DNA of 37,772 bases from Phycisphaerae bacterium (GTDB taxonomy: Bacteria; Planctomycetota; Phycisphaerae; Phycisphaerales; SM1A02). Shown in pieces: positions 18,667 to 26,407 of the stretch. A model generated the notes under the pieces. That model was not told where the DNA came from. It saw only the letters and a program-made list of their open reading frames with translations, and searched no databases. Position 1 is the first letter of the stretch. Every line of letters begins with the position of its first letter. Location of the stretch: positions 1 through 37,772 of the forward strand of contig VGXO01000029.1 in NCBI GenBank assembly GCA_016873275.1, written 5' to 3'. A program made the position numbers and the translations under genes.

Positions 18667-21600
18667 ATGCAACGCCCCGATCCTCGCGACCTGCGACGCG
18701 GCAACACGCTCGTCCTCGTGACGGCGATCCTCGTGCTCCTCGTCATCGTCGCGACCGCCTACATCACCCGCACCCGCGTCGGTCGGGCGACCGCCGCCGC
18801 GCAGCAGCAGGCGACGATCGTCGAGGACCGCTCCGAATCGATCGCGCGGACCCTCGCGAGCGAGGTCTCCGAAGCGCTCTTCGTGCGGCCGGTCCAGACG
18901 CCGGTCGCGGGCAACGGTCTCTTCGGCGGCACCGTCTCCTCGAACTGGCCTCGCCTTCCGATCTTCTCCGACGAGGTCCGCTACGGCGTCGATCCGTCGC
19001 GCGAGACGATCGAGGATCCGATCACCGAGGAGGACCGCTCGTTCTATCTCTTCCCCTACAACCGGGCGCCCTACGCGGTCATCCCGTGGACCAACTGGCC
19101 GGATGGTCTGGGCGTCGCGAGCCCGCCCTGGCCGATCGGTCCAGGCGCTCCCACCGGACTCGTCGCGCTCCCGAATGGCGCGCCGATCGGCGACGGCAAT
19201 CCCTACGGCAATCCCGGCTTCGACGACTCGCGATGGCTGCGGTCGACCGAGCCGCAGCGATCGACCGGCGCCTTCAACGGCGTCACCGTCGAGGGCTTCA
19301 CCCACTGGCTTCACCTCTCGAACATCTCGCGCCCCGACAACGGCTGGCGGATCGCGTGGGACATCAGCGACATCCGCCTCGTCCCGACCGCGACCGCGCC
19401 CGCCAACGTCCTCGACAACCTGCTGATCCCGGTCGAGCAGTGGCTGCCTTCGGTGGTGCCGAACGGCATCGCGAGCCAGGCGGACTTCAACGCCCGACGG
19501 GCGAACTGGTTCGGCGAGTCCGCGGCGGCGGGCGCGTTCTACGCGCAGGCGTACCTCGCGCCGAACACGGCGCTTCCCAATCTCTTCCGCCTGAAGGACC
19601 TTGGTCCCGCGGGCGACGAGTTTCGCCGCACGAGCGATCGCTGGCTGGTGTCCTCGCTCTTCACGGATGCGGACGGCGACGGCTTCACCGACTCCTTCTG
19701 GTTCCTCGCCCCGGAGCCGGTCGACCGCGACGTGCGTCAGGTGGTCGGCGTCTCGATCGTCGATCACGGCGGTCTCCTCGACGTGAACGTCGCGACCCTC
19801 TTCGATCCTCGCTCGACGACCGGCACGAATCCCGGCGACCTTGCCCTCCTCGGCGTGGACACGCTGCCGGTCGGGTTCCTCGACAACCCGATGAACCAGC
19901 CGCCCTCGCAGGTCTACAACGTGGCGCCGCCCTCGGGCGAGGGCACCGCCTTCGCAGGTTCGCTCACGGGGAACCTAAAGTGGGATCCCGCCCGCTACGG
20001 GCTCGGCACGGCGCCGGACCGCTCGATGTTCCTCCAGCAGCGCGGGCTCCGCGATCTCGGCGGTCGGGCGAACCCGCTGCTCGCCGACGGCACCTACGCC
20101 GCGGACGTGCGGGGGACGCTGCTCTCGCCGCGCGAGCGGCTCGCCTTCTTCAACGGCGACTTCCTTCGCGGCGGACCCGAGAACCTCGGGCTGACCCCGT
20201 TTGGCACCCCGGAGGAGCTCGAGCTTCGCGCGAACCACGGGCAGAACAATCCCGCGGTCACCACCCGCCTCGAGCGGGCGTTCGACGACGGCGGCGCCGA
20301 CTTCGCCTTCCTCCGCGCGACGCCCTTCCGCGAGGAGACGAGCGAGTACCTCGACCAGCTCAACAACCCGCAGCTCGTCCACGACGCCCGCCGGAAGATC
20401 ACCGCCTTCTCCGGCGTGCGGAACGACGTCGCCTCGCCGTGGCTCTGGGCGAGCCCGCGCTTCGAGACCTCGATCGACTACAACCGCGACGGCTACGTGC
20501 TCGACGAGGACGGCAGCGGCGTGCCGAACGCGCAGGCGCTCTTCGCGGCGGATCGCGCGACGTGGGACCGCCAGCGCCGCAAGCTCGACCTCCGCCGCCC
20601 GATGGACGAGCCGACGCTCGACTCGAACGGCAACCTCGTCGTCGCGTCGCCGGCGAGCATCACCGAGGCGCGGCGGATCTGGCGGCAGGACCTCCACCGG
20701 CTCCTGAAGCAGTCGTTCACCCTCGACTACACCTTCCGCGACGGCGCGACGCGGGCGTACCAGAGCCTCCTCGGCAGGCTCGACGACTCGCTCACGGAGG
20801 GGCGCGACGCGTGGACCCGCACCCGCAAGATGCTCGCGAGCTACGCGGCGAACATCGACCAGCATCGCGACGGTCCCGATCGCCGCACCTTCCCCGACGG
20901 CTCGGTCGCGTGGATCGATCGCCCGCTCAATCCGCGGAACATCCAGGAGGCGGTGATCTTCCCCGACCCGAACGATCCGGCGGAGACGGTGCTCCCCGGC
21001 GACCGCGTCGCCTTCGTCGGGAACGAGAAGCACCCGGTGATCGTCGAGGTGTTCTTCGCGCTCGTCTTCGAGAAGACCCGCGTCGATCCTTCGTGGCAGG
21101 CGGCGGGCGGTCCCGCCGCCTACGGGCAGTACGGCTGCCCGTGGAGCCCGGGGCAGGGGGAGAACTTCGTGCAGTTCGAGGAGGGGAACCTCCTCACCCC
21201 GAACCCGAAGGTCATCTTCGCGGTGCAGATCGCGAACCCCTACGACACGCCGATCCACCTCGCGGACTTCTCGATCCGCGTCGCCGGTCGCAACGTGCCG
21301 CTCGCCCTCGCGGCGCAGCAGTTGAGCCTGCCGCTCGACTTCGTGCTGCAGCCGACCACGCCCGAGCGACCCTGCTCGTTGATCCTCTACTCGATCCCGC
21401 AGGCGGGCGGCGTCTTCGGCGCCCAGTTCCGGCAGAAGTGGCTCGACTACCTCGACCTCCAGGCAGTCGATCTCTTCGACGACGAGACCAACGAGTCGAT
21501 CCCGGATCCCGACAGCGGCGTCCCCACGCCGCGGCCGGAGACGATGCTCGTCGATGGGACGCCCTTCCTGAACCTTCCGTGGGACGTCTTCGAGAATCCC

Positions 21601-23736
21601 GACGTCGAGAGCGTCGAGCTGGTGCGGACCTACCTCGATGACGCGGGCGCGAACCCGATCTCGCTGGTGGTCGACCGCTTCGCCAAGACCGACCTCGACT
21701 CGGAGAGCGAGTTCTCCGAGTTCGCGAGCCGGCTCTACCGCCCGGAGGCGCTGCCGCCGCCGCCGAAGTTCGAGCTGGTGTTCCTGCCGCCGCCTCCGCC
21801 GAACGTCCCGGATCCCGACCAGACGTGGTACAGCGGCATCCGCATCCGCGACGCGGACTTCCTCGTGACCTGGGCGCGGGCGAGCCGCCTCTGGCTCCTC
21901 GACTCGGACGGCAACGGCTTCATCGACCTCGACGAGCGATCGCCGCGCTTCGCGGTCAGCCACAACACCGAGGTCTCGGTGGTGACCCGCACGAATCCGA
22001 CCGCGGTCGACGAGAACGGCGCGGAGCGCCCGAACTACTACTTGGGCGACGACATCGATGGCGACAGCGAGACGCCCGACGATCCGGACGCGGTGAGCGA
22101 CGCGGACATGTGGCTCACCGGGTTCACCTTCGAGAGCCAGTTCAGCTCGGAGACCGGCGGCACCGAGACGGTCCGCTCGAAGCCGACCTTCTTCCCGATG
22201 CAGGTCGTCGTGGAGGCGGGGGCGCGGACCTACGAGGGCTACCAGGACGTGCCCTTCCAGCCGATCGCGACGAACAACGTGCGCTTCGGCGAGAAGGGCG
22301 CGCCGAGCCTCGATGACTATCGCGCCGACGAGGCGTTCGGCCGCTTCCCCTTCCAGCTCAGCCAGAAGGACTCCGACTTCGAGCAGATCGGCGAGGTCGC
22401 GAACGTGATGCTGTGGGGTCCCGAGGTTCGCTATCCGATCCCCGGCAACGGGCAGGCGGAGACGGTGCGGACCCTCTCGGAGATCCTCGCCGACGAGGAT
22501 GACCTCGCCTCCGAGACGCATCCCATCGAGCGGGGGGTCTATCGGAACCGGCTCCGCACCTTCCCCGGCTTCGAGGTCGGTCTCGCGATCGATCCCGACA
22601 CCAACGAGATCGCCTCCTATCCGACCGCGGACGAGCGACCGGAGACTCCGGTGCTCGGCGCTGCGCCCTCGGGGCTCACGCCCGCCCAGCAGTCGGAGTG
22701 GGAGGCGTTCTTCGCGATCCGCCCGCGGCTGCCGGCGGGGATCGGCTTCTTCGACGGCATCGTCTGCGACGACCGCGGCGCCCGGCTGCGCGACGCGGAC
22801 GCCGACGGCGACGCCGACTTCGACGACCTCGGGCTGCTGCGCTTCCTTGCGCCGGCGAACGCCCGCGCCTTCACCGGCGCCGCGACGCCGGGGCTCATCA
22901 ACTTGAACACCGCACCGATCGAGGTCCTGCGGACGCTGCCGCACGCGACGCGTCTCATCTACAACGACTCCGACTACGAGGGGTCGCTCGGTCCGGGTCA
23001 GGTGACCCTCGTGCCGCCCGCGGCGAGCCCGCGGGTCCGTCTGCCCGAGGCATTCCTGCGATACCGCGACGGCGCGAACTCGCCCTCCTCGGCGCGGATC
23101 TGGGGCGAGGGCAGCGGGAACCTCGTCGATCAGCCGCTCCCCAACTACCTCGATCGCGGTCTCCGCGAGGGACAGCTCGCGGGCTTCGACGGCTTCTTCC
23201 CCGGCATGCGGAACCACCGCGGCGTCGAGTCGATCGGCGAGCTGCGCCTGCTGCAGCGGGTGATCGAGGGCGGCGACGATGGCTCCTGGAGCCGCCGCCT
23301 CAACTCGAGCGTCGAGTTCGCGGGGCTCGATCCCTACCGCGGTCCCTCCGATCCGATCGACGCCGACTTCGGCTACCGCGGTCAGCAGCTTGCCTTCGAC
23401 AGCCGCCTCGCGACCGATCGGGCGATCGGGCTCACCTCGACGAACCCGAACGACCAGGCAGCGTTCCTCGTGCCCGACCGCACCGCGGGCGACGCGGAGG
23501 AGCGGAACCTGCTCTTCAGCGGCCTCGCGAACCTCGTCGGCGTGCGGAGCGACGTCTTCACGGTGTACTTCCGCGTCCGCACGTTCCGACGCAATCCGAT
23601 CACTTCGGTCTGGGATGCCACCGATCCCGAGCACATCCTCGACGACAGCCGCTACGTGATGGTGGTGGACCGGAGCAAGGTCGAGCGACCGGAGGACGCG
23701 CCGAAGATCCTGTTCCTCCAGAAGCTCGCGTACTGA
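18667..23736 (+). CDS. Giant GspK/PilX-like minor pseudopilin (1689 aa)
   Basis: The N-terminus LRRG followed by NTLVLVTAILVLLVIVATAY is a class III-type signal lacking Glu at mature position 5, a known trait of GspK. INLNTAPIEVLRTLP (about residues 1409-1423) is the conserved helix-hairpin signature of GspK, and the position after I-J-like genes fits. GspK is normally about 320 residues; this protein is five times that. It carries three Asp-rich EF-hand/dockerin-like loops: DADGDGFTDSF (334-344), DSDGNGFIDLDE (1079-1090) and DADGDADFDDL (1378-1388). There is also a Pro-rich segment near 1028-1049. GGAG lies 8 nt upstream of the ATG. Reading frame and composition are uniform throughout, so I see no frameshift or recent fusion. 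It would cap the pseudopilus tip; the large domain could bind surfaces or substrates. Confidence 0.82.
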   Translation: MQRPDPRDLRRGNTLVLVTAILVLLVIVATAYITRTRVGRATAAAQQQATIVEDRSESIARTLASEVSEALFVRPVQTPVAGNGLFGGTVSSNWPRLPIFSDEVRYGVDPSRETIEDPITEEDRSFYLFPYNRAPYAVIPWTNWPDGLGVASPPWPIGPGAPTGLVALPNGAPIGDGNPYGNPGFDDSRWLRSTEPQRSTGAFNGVTVEGFTHWLHLSNISRPDNGWRIAWDISDIRLVPTATAPANVLDNLLIPVEQWLPSVVPNGIASQADFNARRANWFGESAAAGAFYAQAYLAPNTALPNLFRLKDLGPAGDEFRRTSDRWLVSSLFTDADGDGFTDSFWFLAPEPVDRDVRQVVGVSIVDHGGLLDVNVATLFDPRSTTGTNPGDLALLGVDTLPVGFLDNPMNQPPSQVYNVAPPSGEGTAFAGSLTGNLKWDPARYGLGTAPDRSMFLQQRGLRDLGGRANPLLADGTYAADVRGTLLSPRERLAFFNGDFLRGGPENLGLTPFGTPEELELRANHGQNNPAVTTRLERAFDDGGADFAFLRATPFREETSEYLDQLNNPQLVHDARRKITAFSGVRNDVASPWLWASPRFETSIDYNRDGYVLDEDGSGVPNAQALFAADRATWDRQRRKLDLRRPMDEPTLDSNGNLVVASPASITEARRIWRQDLHRLLKQSFTLDYTFRDGATRAYQSLLGRLDDSLTEGRDAWTRTRKMLASYAANIDQHRDGPDRRTFPDGSVAWIDRPLNPRNIQEAVIFPDPNDPAETVLPGDRVAFVGNEKHPVIVEVFFALVFEKTRVDPSWQAAGGPAAYGQYGCPWSPGQGENFVQFEEGNLLTPNPKVIFAVQIANPYDTPIHLADFSIRVAGRNVPLALAAQQLSLPLDFVLQPTTPERPCSLILYSIPQAGGVFGAQFRQKWLDYLDLQAVDLFDDETNESIPDPDSGVPTPRPETMLVDGTPFLNLPWDVFENPDVESVELVRTYLDDAGANPISLVVDRFAKTDLDSESEFSEFASRLYRPEALPPPPKFELVFLPPPPPNVPDPDQTWYSGIRIRDADFLVTWARASRLWLLDSDGNGFIDLDERSPRFAVSHNTEVSVVTRTNPTAVDENGAERPNYYLGDDIDGDSETPDDPDAVSDADMWLTGFTFESQFSSETGGTETVRSKPTFFPMQVVVEAGARTYEGYQDVPFQPIATNNVRFGEKGAPSLDDYRADEAFGRFPFQLSQKDSDFEQIGEVANVMLWGPEVRYPIPGNGQAETVRTLSEILADEDDLASETHPIERGVYRNRLRTFPGFEVGLAIDPDTNEIASYPTADERPETPVLGAAPSGLTPAQQSEWEAFFAIRPRLPAGIGFFDGIVCDDRGARLRDADADGDADFDDLGLLRFLAPANARAFTGAATPGLINLNTAPIEVLRTLPHATRLIYNDSDYEGSLGPGQVTLVPPAASPRVRLPEAFLRYRDGANSPSSARIWGEGSGNLVDQPLPNYLDRGLREGQLAGFDGFFPGMRNHRGVESIGELRLLQRVIEGGDDGSWSRRLNSSVEFAGLDPYRGPSDPIDADFGYRGQQLAFDSRLATDRAIGLTSTNPNDQAAFLVPDRTAGDAEERNLLFSGLANLVGVRSDVFTVYFRVRTFRRNPITSVWDATDPEHILDDSRYVMVVDRSKVERPEDAPKILFLQKLAY

Positions 23737-23762
23737 CGCGGGCGGGAGACGCTTCGAGATTC

Positions 23763-23796
23763 GACGACCCACGCGCCGCACGCCGCGTGGGTCGTC
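23763..23796 (+). terminator. Terminator of the pilus locus, possibly bidirectional
   Basis: A perfect 13-bp stem (GACGACCCACGCG 23763-23775, CGCGTGGGTCGTC 23784-23796) has an 8-nt loop and lies 26 bp past the stop of the GspK-like gene. It is the strongest hairpin I found in the window. No T run follows, but its place between convergent genes supports termination in both directions. Nothing else is seen between 23737 and 23940. Confidence 0.65.
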
Positions 23797-23940
23797 TGAC
23801 CTTCGGAGCGATGCTTCGACCCGCGATCGTTCGGCGACTCTCCCGCGGGTCACGCGAGGGTGGGAGTCGGGCTTGGAGCGGAGCGACCAGTCCGGTGGAG
23901 GTTGGTCGGAAGCACGCGGCACCGAGAACGGGCGACGCGC

Positions 23941-24690
23941 TCAGGACACGTCGAGCTCCCGCACGCCGCGGGCCCGCCGCACGCTCTCGCAGGCGGTGCG
24001 GATCGACTCGCGGACCTTCTCCGGCTCGCGCACGCCGCGCAGGGAGACCCGCGGGTTGGTCGCGTCGGAGGAGACCACGTGGATCGTGCCGATCCCGACG
24101 ATCCGCTCCCAGATCGGGATCGTGAGCTCGGTGTCCTTCACCCGGTAGAGCTCGACGTGCTCGATGCGCTTGGTGAGGATCCCGCTCGTCACCCGCAGCC
24201 GCTCCGGATCGAGCTCGTAGCGGGTGAGCCGAAGGTCGAGCCACTTGACGAGGGCGACGCCGAGCGGCGCGAGCACGATCGGGAACGACCACCACGCGAG
24301 ACCGGCGGTGACGAGGAGAAGGACGAGGTAGGCGAGCACGCCCCCTCCCGTCGCCACCCACCACCCGAGGTTGAGCCACGGGCTCGGCGAGCTGACCCAC
24401 GCGACGGCGGCGTGCGGGGTCGCGGACGGGATCGCGGACGCGTGGGGAGTCGCCGGGCTCGTTCCGGACGGCGGTCGCCGGGCGGGTTCCTCCGCCGCCG
24501 GCGACGTCATCGGATCCTCGAGCCGCGGCTCCTCGCCGACCGCGTCGAGCTCGATCGACCGCACCTCGAGGGCGAGTTCCTCCGCGAGGCGCTCGACCTC
24601 GCCGAGGGATCCTGCGGTGATCACGACCCGCGACTCGCGTCCGGTGCCGCGGTCGATCCCGATCACGGTGAAGCGTCGTCGTGGGGTCAT
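23941..24690 (-). CDS. Membrane protein with bacterial PH (bPH2/YdbS-like) domain
   Basis: The 249-residue product has three parts. Residues 1-48 form a small domain (FTVIGIDRGTGRESRVVITA) resembling the strand-turn-strand start of GspF-type N-termini. A Pro/Ala-rich linker follows (about 55-100). Two hydrophobic segments (about 104-150) lead into a bPH2 domain (about 153-235) with RYELDPERLRVTSGIL, VELYRVKDTELTIPIWERI and VSLRGVREPEKV. Family members are inner-membrane proteins of unclear function. It faces the pilus locus tail to tail across the terminator and lies 97 bp beyond the methyltransferase gene, perhaps in one transcript with it. No clear Shine-Dalgarno precedes the ATG. Confidence 0.8.
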   Translation of the reverse strand: MTPRRRFTVIGIDRGTGRESRVVITAGSLGEVERLAEELALEVRSIELDAVGEEPRLEDPMTSPAAEEPARRPPSGTSPATPHASAIPSATPHAAVAWVSSPSPWLNLGWWVATGGGVLAYLVLLLVTAGLAWWSFPIVLAPLGVALVKWLDLRLTRYELDPERLRVTSGILTKRIEHVELYRVKDTELTIPIWERIVGIGTIHVVSSDATNPRVSLRGVREPEKVRESIRTACESVRRARGVRELDVS

Positions 24691-24787
24691 GGCTCGGAGC
24701 TCGAGTGGGACGAGGTTCGGCGGGTTCCGACCCGCCGGTCAAGGAAGTGGTTCGGCGGCGGTGGATCGCACGGCAATCGGGGGCGTT

Positions 24788-25594
24788 CTACGGAACGCTC
24801 GCGCTTGCCTTGTAGATGCTCGCGCTGATCGAGCCATCCGGTCGCTCGGCAAGCCGCTCGAAGCGGGCGAGACCGTCCCGGATCGCCGGGTGGTCGGCGG
24901 CAGGCGCGACCTCCAGCATCCGCGGGAGCTCCGGGCGGATGAACTCGAGGAGGTAGTCGACGAGACCGCGGATCTGCGGGGCGCGGCTCGGGCACCAGGC
25001 GTGGACGCCGACCATCCGCACCTCGACCTCCGCGAAGCCCGCCGCCTCGAGGCGACCGCCGAGGCGAGGTCCCGCGTGGGCGTCGCCCATCGAGTCGAAG
25101 CAGGCGACGAAGGCGTCGAGGAAGCGCCGGATCGCCGGATCGGGCGGCGAGGTGCGGATCGTGTCGTAGTCGGTCTCAGTGAGGTGGATCATTCCCCCGG
25201 GGCGAAGCACCCGTCGAGCCTCCCGGAGCACCGCCATCGGATCAGGAAGATGCTCGATCACCCACACCATGACGACGCGGTCGAAGGAGTGATCGGGGAA
25301 GGGGAGCCGAGCGCCGTCGCCGGCGACGAGCTCCGCCGCCACGCCTTGGGCGGCGAGGTGCCTGCGGGCGGTCTCCACCTGCTCGGGGGAGATGTCGATG
25401 CCGGTGAGTCGGGTGCGGGGGAACCGCGTGGCGATCCGCTCGAGCACTGCCCCGACGCCGCAGCCGATCTCGAGGACCCGCTCTCCCGGGTCCGCCATGA
25501 AGCCGTCGAGGATGATCCCCTCGAGCGTCGCCGCCTGACGAAGCAACCGCTCCTGCTCGCGGGGGGAGGTTCCGTGGATGTAGGTCGAGCTCAT
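24788..25594 (-). CDS. Class I SAM-dependent methyltransferase
   Basis: The 268-residue product has motif I VLEIGCGVGAVL (residues 40-51), an acidic loop GIDISPEQVETARRHL, AGDGARLPFPDHSFD, then VWVIEHLPDP and the motif near VLRPGG. This is the UbiE/COQ5-type methyltransferase pattern. The C-terminal 100 residues (AGPRLGGRLEAAGFAEVEVR) fit the family's cap. The substrate cannot be deduced; there is no quinone pathway gene nearby. The ATG at 25594 is chosen because homology begins just after it and the open frame upstream runs through the tRNA; there is no Shine-Dalgarno, so the start is moderately sure. Confidence 0.87.
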   Translation of the reverse strand: MSSTYIHGTSPREQERLLRQAATLEGIILDGFMADPGERVLEIGCGVGAVLERIATRFPRTRLTGIDISPEQVETARRHLAAQGVAAELVAGDGARLPFPDHSFDRVVMVWVIEHLPDPMAVLREARRVLRPGGMIHLTETDYDTIRTSPPDPAIRRFLDAFVACFDSMGDAHAGPRLGGRLEAAGFAEVEVRMVGVHAWCPSRAPQIRGLVDYLLEFIRPELPRMLEVAPAADHPAIRDGLARFERLAERPDGSISASIYKASASVP

Positions 25595-25878
25595 CGGGGG
25601 ATCATCGCAAGAGGCAGGGGACTTTGCATGACCGGATTCGACCGCCCGGAGCGGAGGTGCCGAGGGCAGCGGCGTCGGCACGACGCCCAAGTGACGGACG
25701 AGCACTTCGCCCGCGCGACGTCGGACGACGAGGCCCCGGCGAGCGATCCGACGCGCGCTCTCCGGCGCGCTCACTGGCGGGCTCGGAAGGGGTTGGAAGC
25801 GACGGGAAGCGACGATCGCGTCGGCGCGAGGAATCGCACGCAAGTGCCGACGGAGTTCGGAGATGACGCGAAACGAAG

Positions 25879-25902
25879 CGCCCCGAGCGGAAGCTCGGGG
25901 CG
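25879..25902 (-). terminator. Intrinsic terminator of tRNA-Val
   Basis: A perfect 10-bp stem (CGCCCCGAGC 25879-25888, GCTCGGGGCG 25893-25902) has a 4-nt loop, read TTCC on the minus strand, and is followed there by CTTCGTTTCG. It starts 9 nt past the tRNA 3' end. The remaining sequence from 25595 to 25878 holds no gene I can support. Confidence 0.75.
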
Positions 25903-25911
25903 TTCGGGGGA

Positions 25912-25985
25912 TGGGCCATACTGGACTCGAACCAGTGACCTCTTGCGTGTCATGCAAGCGCGCTAGCCAACTGCGCCAATGGCCC
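25912..25985 (-). tRNA. tRNA-Val (anticodon GAC)
   Basis: A complete 74-nt cloverleaf. The acceptor arms GGGCCAT and ATGGCCC pair fully. The D stem is GCGC/GCGC, the anticodon stem CTTGC/GCAAG with loop ATGACAC (anticodon GAC, reading GUC and GUU), the variable loop AGGTC, and the T arm ACTGG-TTCGAGT-CCAGT. The discriminator base is A. The CCA end is not encoded. It lies downstream of gltX on the same strand, about 400 bp away, and is followed by its own terminator. Confidence 0.97.
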
Positions 25986-26273
25986 GTGCAGCCGGACGCC
26001 GGCGGAGGTCGCCGCCTGCGTTCGGAGGGCGAAGGATAGCGGTCTCGAAGAGGGGTCGCAACGGTCGTCGTGAAGTCTCCTCCGCCGCGTCGCCCTTGGG
26101 CGGGTCCGCAGCTCGAGTCGAGCAACCCGCGGGTCGGACCTTCCCTCCGATTCGCGAACTTCGTTCGCTCGGCACCACCCCCCGCCGGGGTCTCGGCGCG
26201 ACGCAGGCGAGGAGAGTCGCCGCTCGAGCGGCGCTCGAACTCCGGTCGCGGGCGGTGCGATCACAGTGAAGCG

Positions 26274-26298
26274 GGGAGTCGGGGACGACTCGACTCCC
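26274..26298 (-). terminator. Weak hairpin downstream of gltX
   Basis: A 7-bp inverted repeat (GGGAGTC 26274-26280, GACTCCC 26292-26298) with an 11-nt loop lies about 95 bp past the gltX stop. No T tract follows, so it is only a possible terminator. Between the tRNA (25985) and gltX (26392) I see no gene; a TATCCT at 26034-26039 on the minus strand could be the -10 of the tRNA promoter. Confidence 0.3.
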
Positions 26299-26375
26299 TC
26301 GGACCACCCTCGCCCGGCTCATGACCGTCGGTCGCGAGTCGACCGCTTCCGCCCGCCGCGGGAGCAGTGGGCTCG

Positions 26376-26407
26376 TCACGCCGTCACGCCGTCACGCCGT
26401 CGCGCCG
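26376..26407. repeat. Four tandem 8-bp units across the gltX stop codon
   Basis: TCACGCCG occurs at 26376-26383, 26384-26391 and 26392-26399, followed by TCGCGCCG at 26400-26407. The minus-strand gltX stop (TGA) is the TCA of the third unit, and the outer units each supply another TGA in a shifted frame. Copy-number change would alter only the last residues of the protein. Confidence 0.85.

Noticed and set aside
18667-23736. Fusion or frameshift artefact explaining the giant GspK-like gene
   Set aside because: One frame is uniform in composition from the leader to the stop, and the GspK signature lies near the C-terminal end, as expected for an insertion-expanded protein.
25979-26379. Short open frames between the tRNA and gltX on both strands
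   Set aside because: They are Arg/Ala/Ser-rich, overlap each other and the tRNA, and have no ribosome-binding site or recognisable motif.
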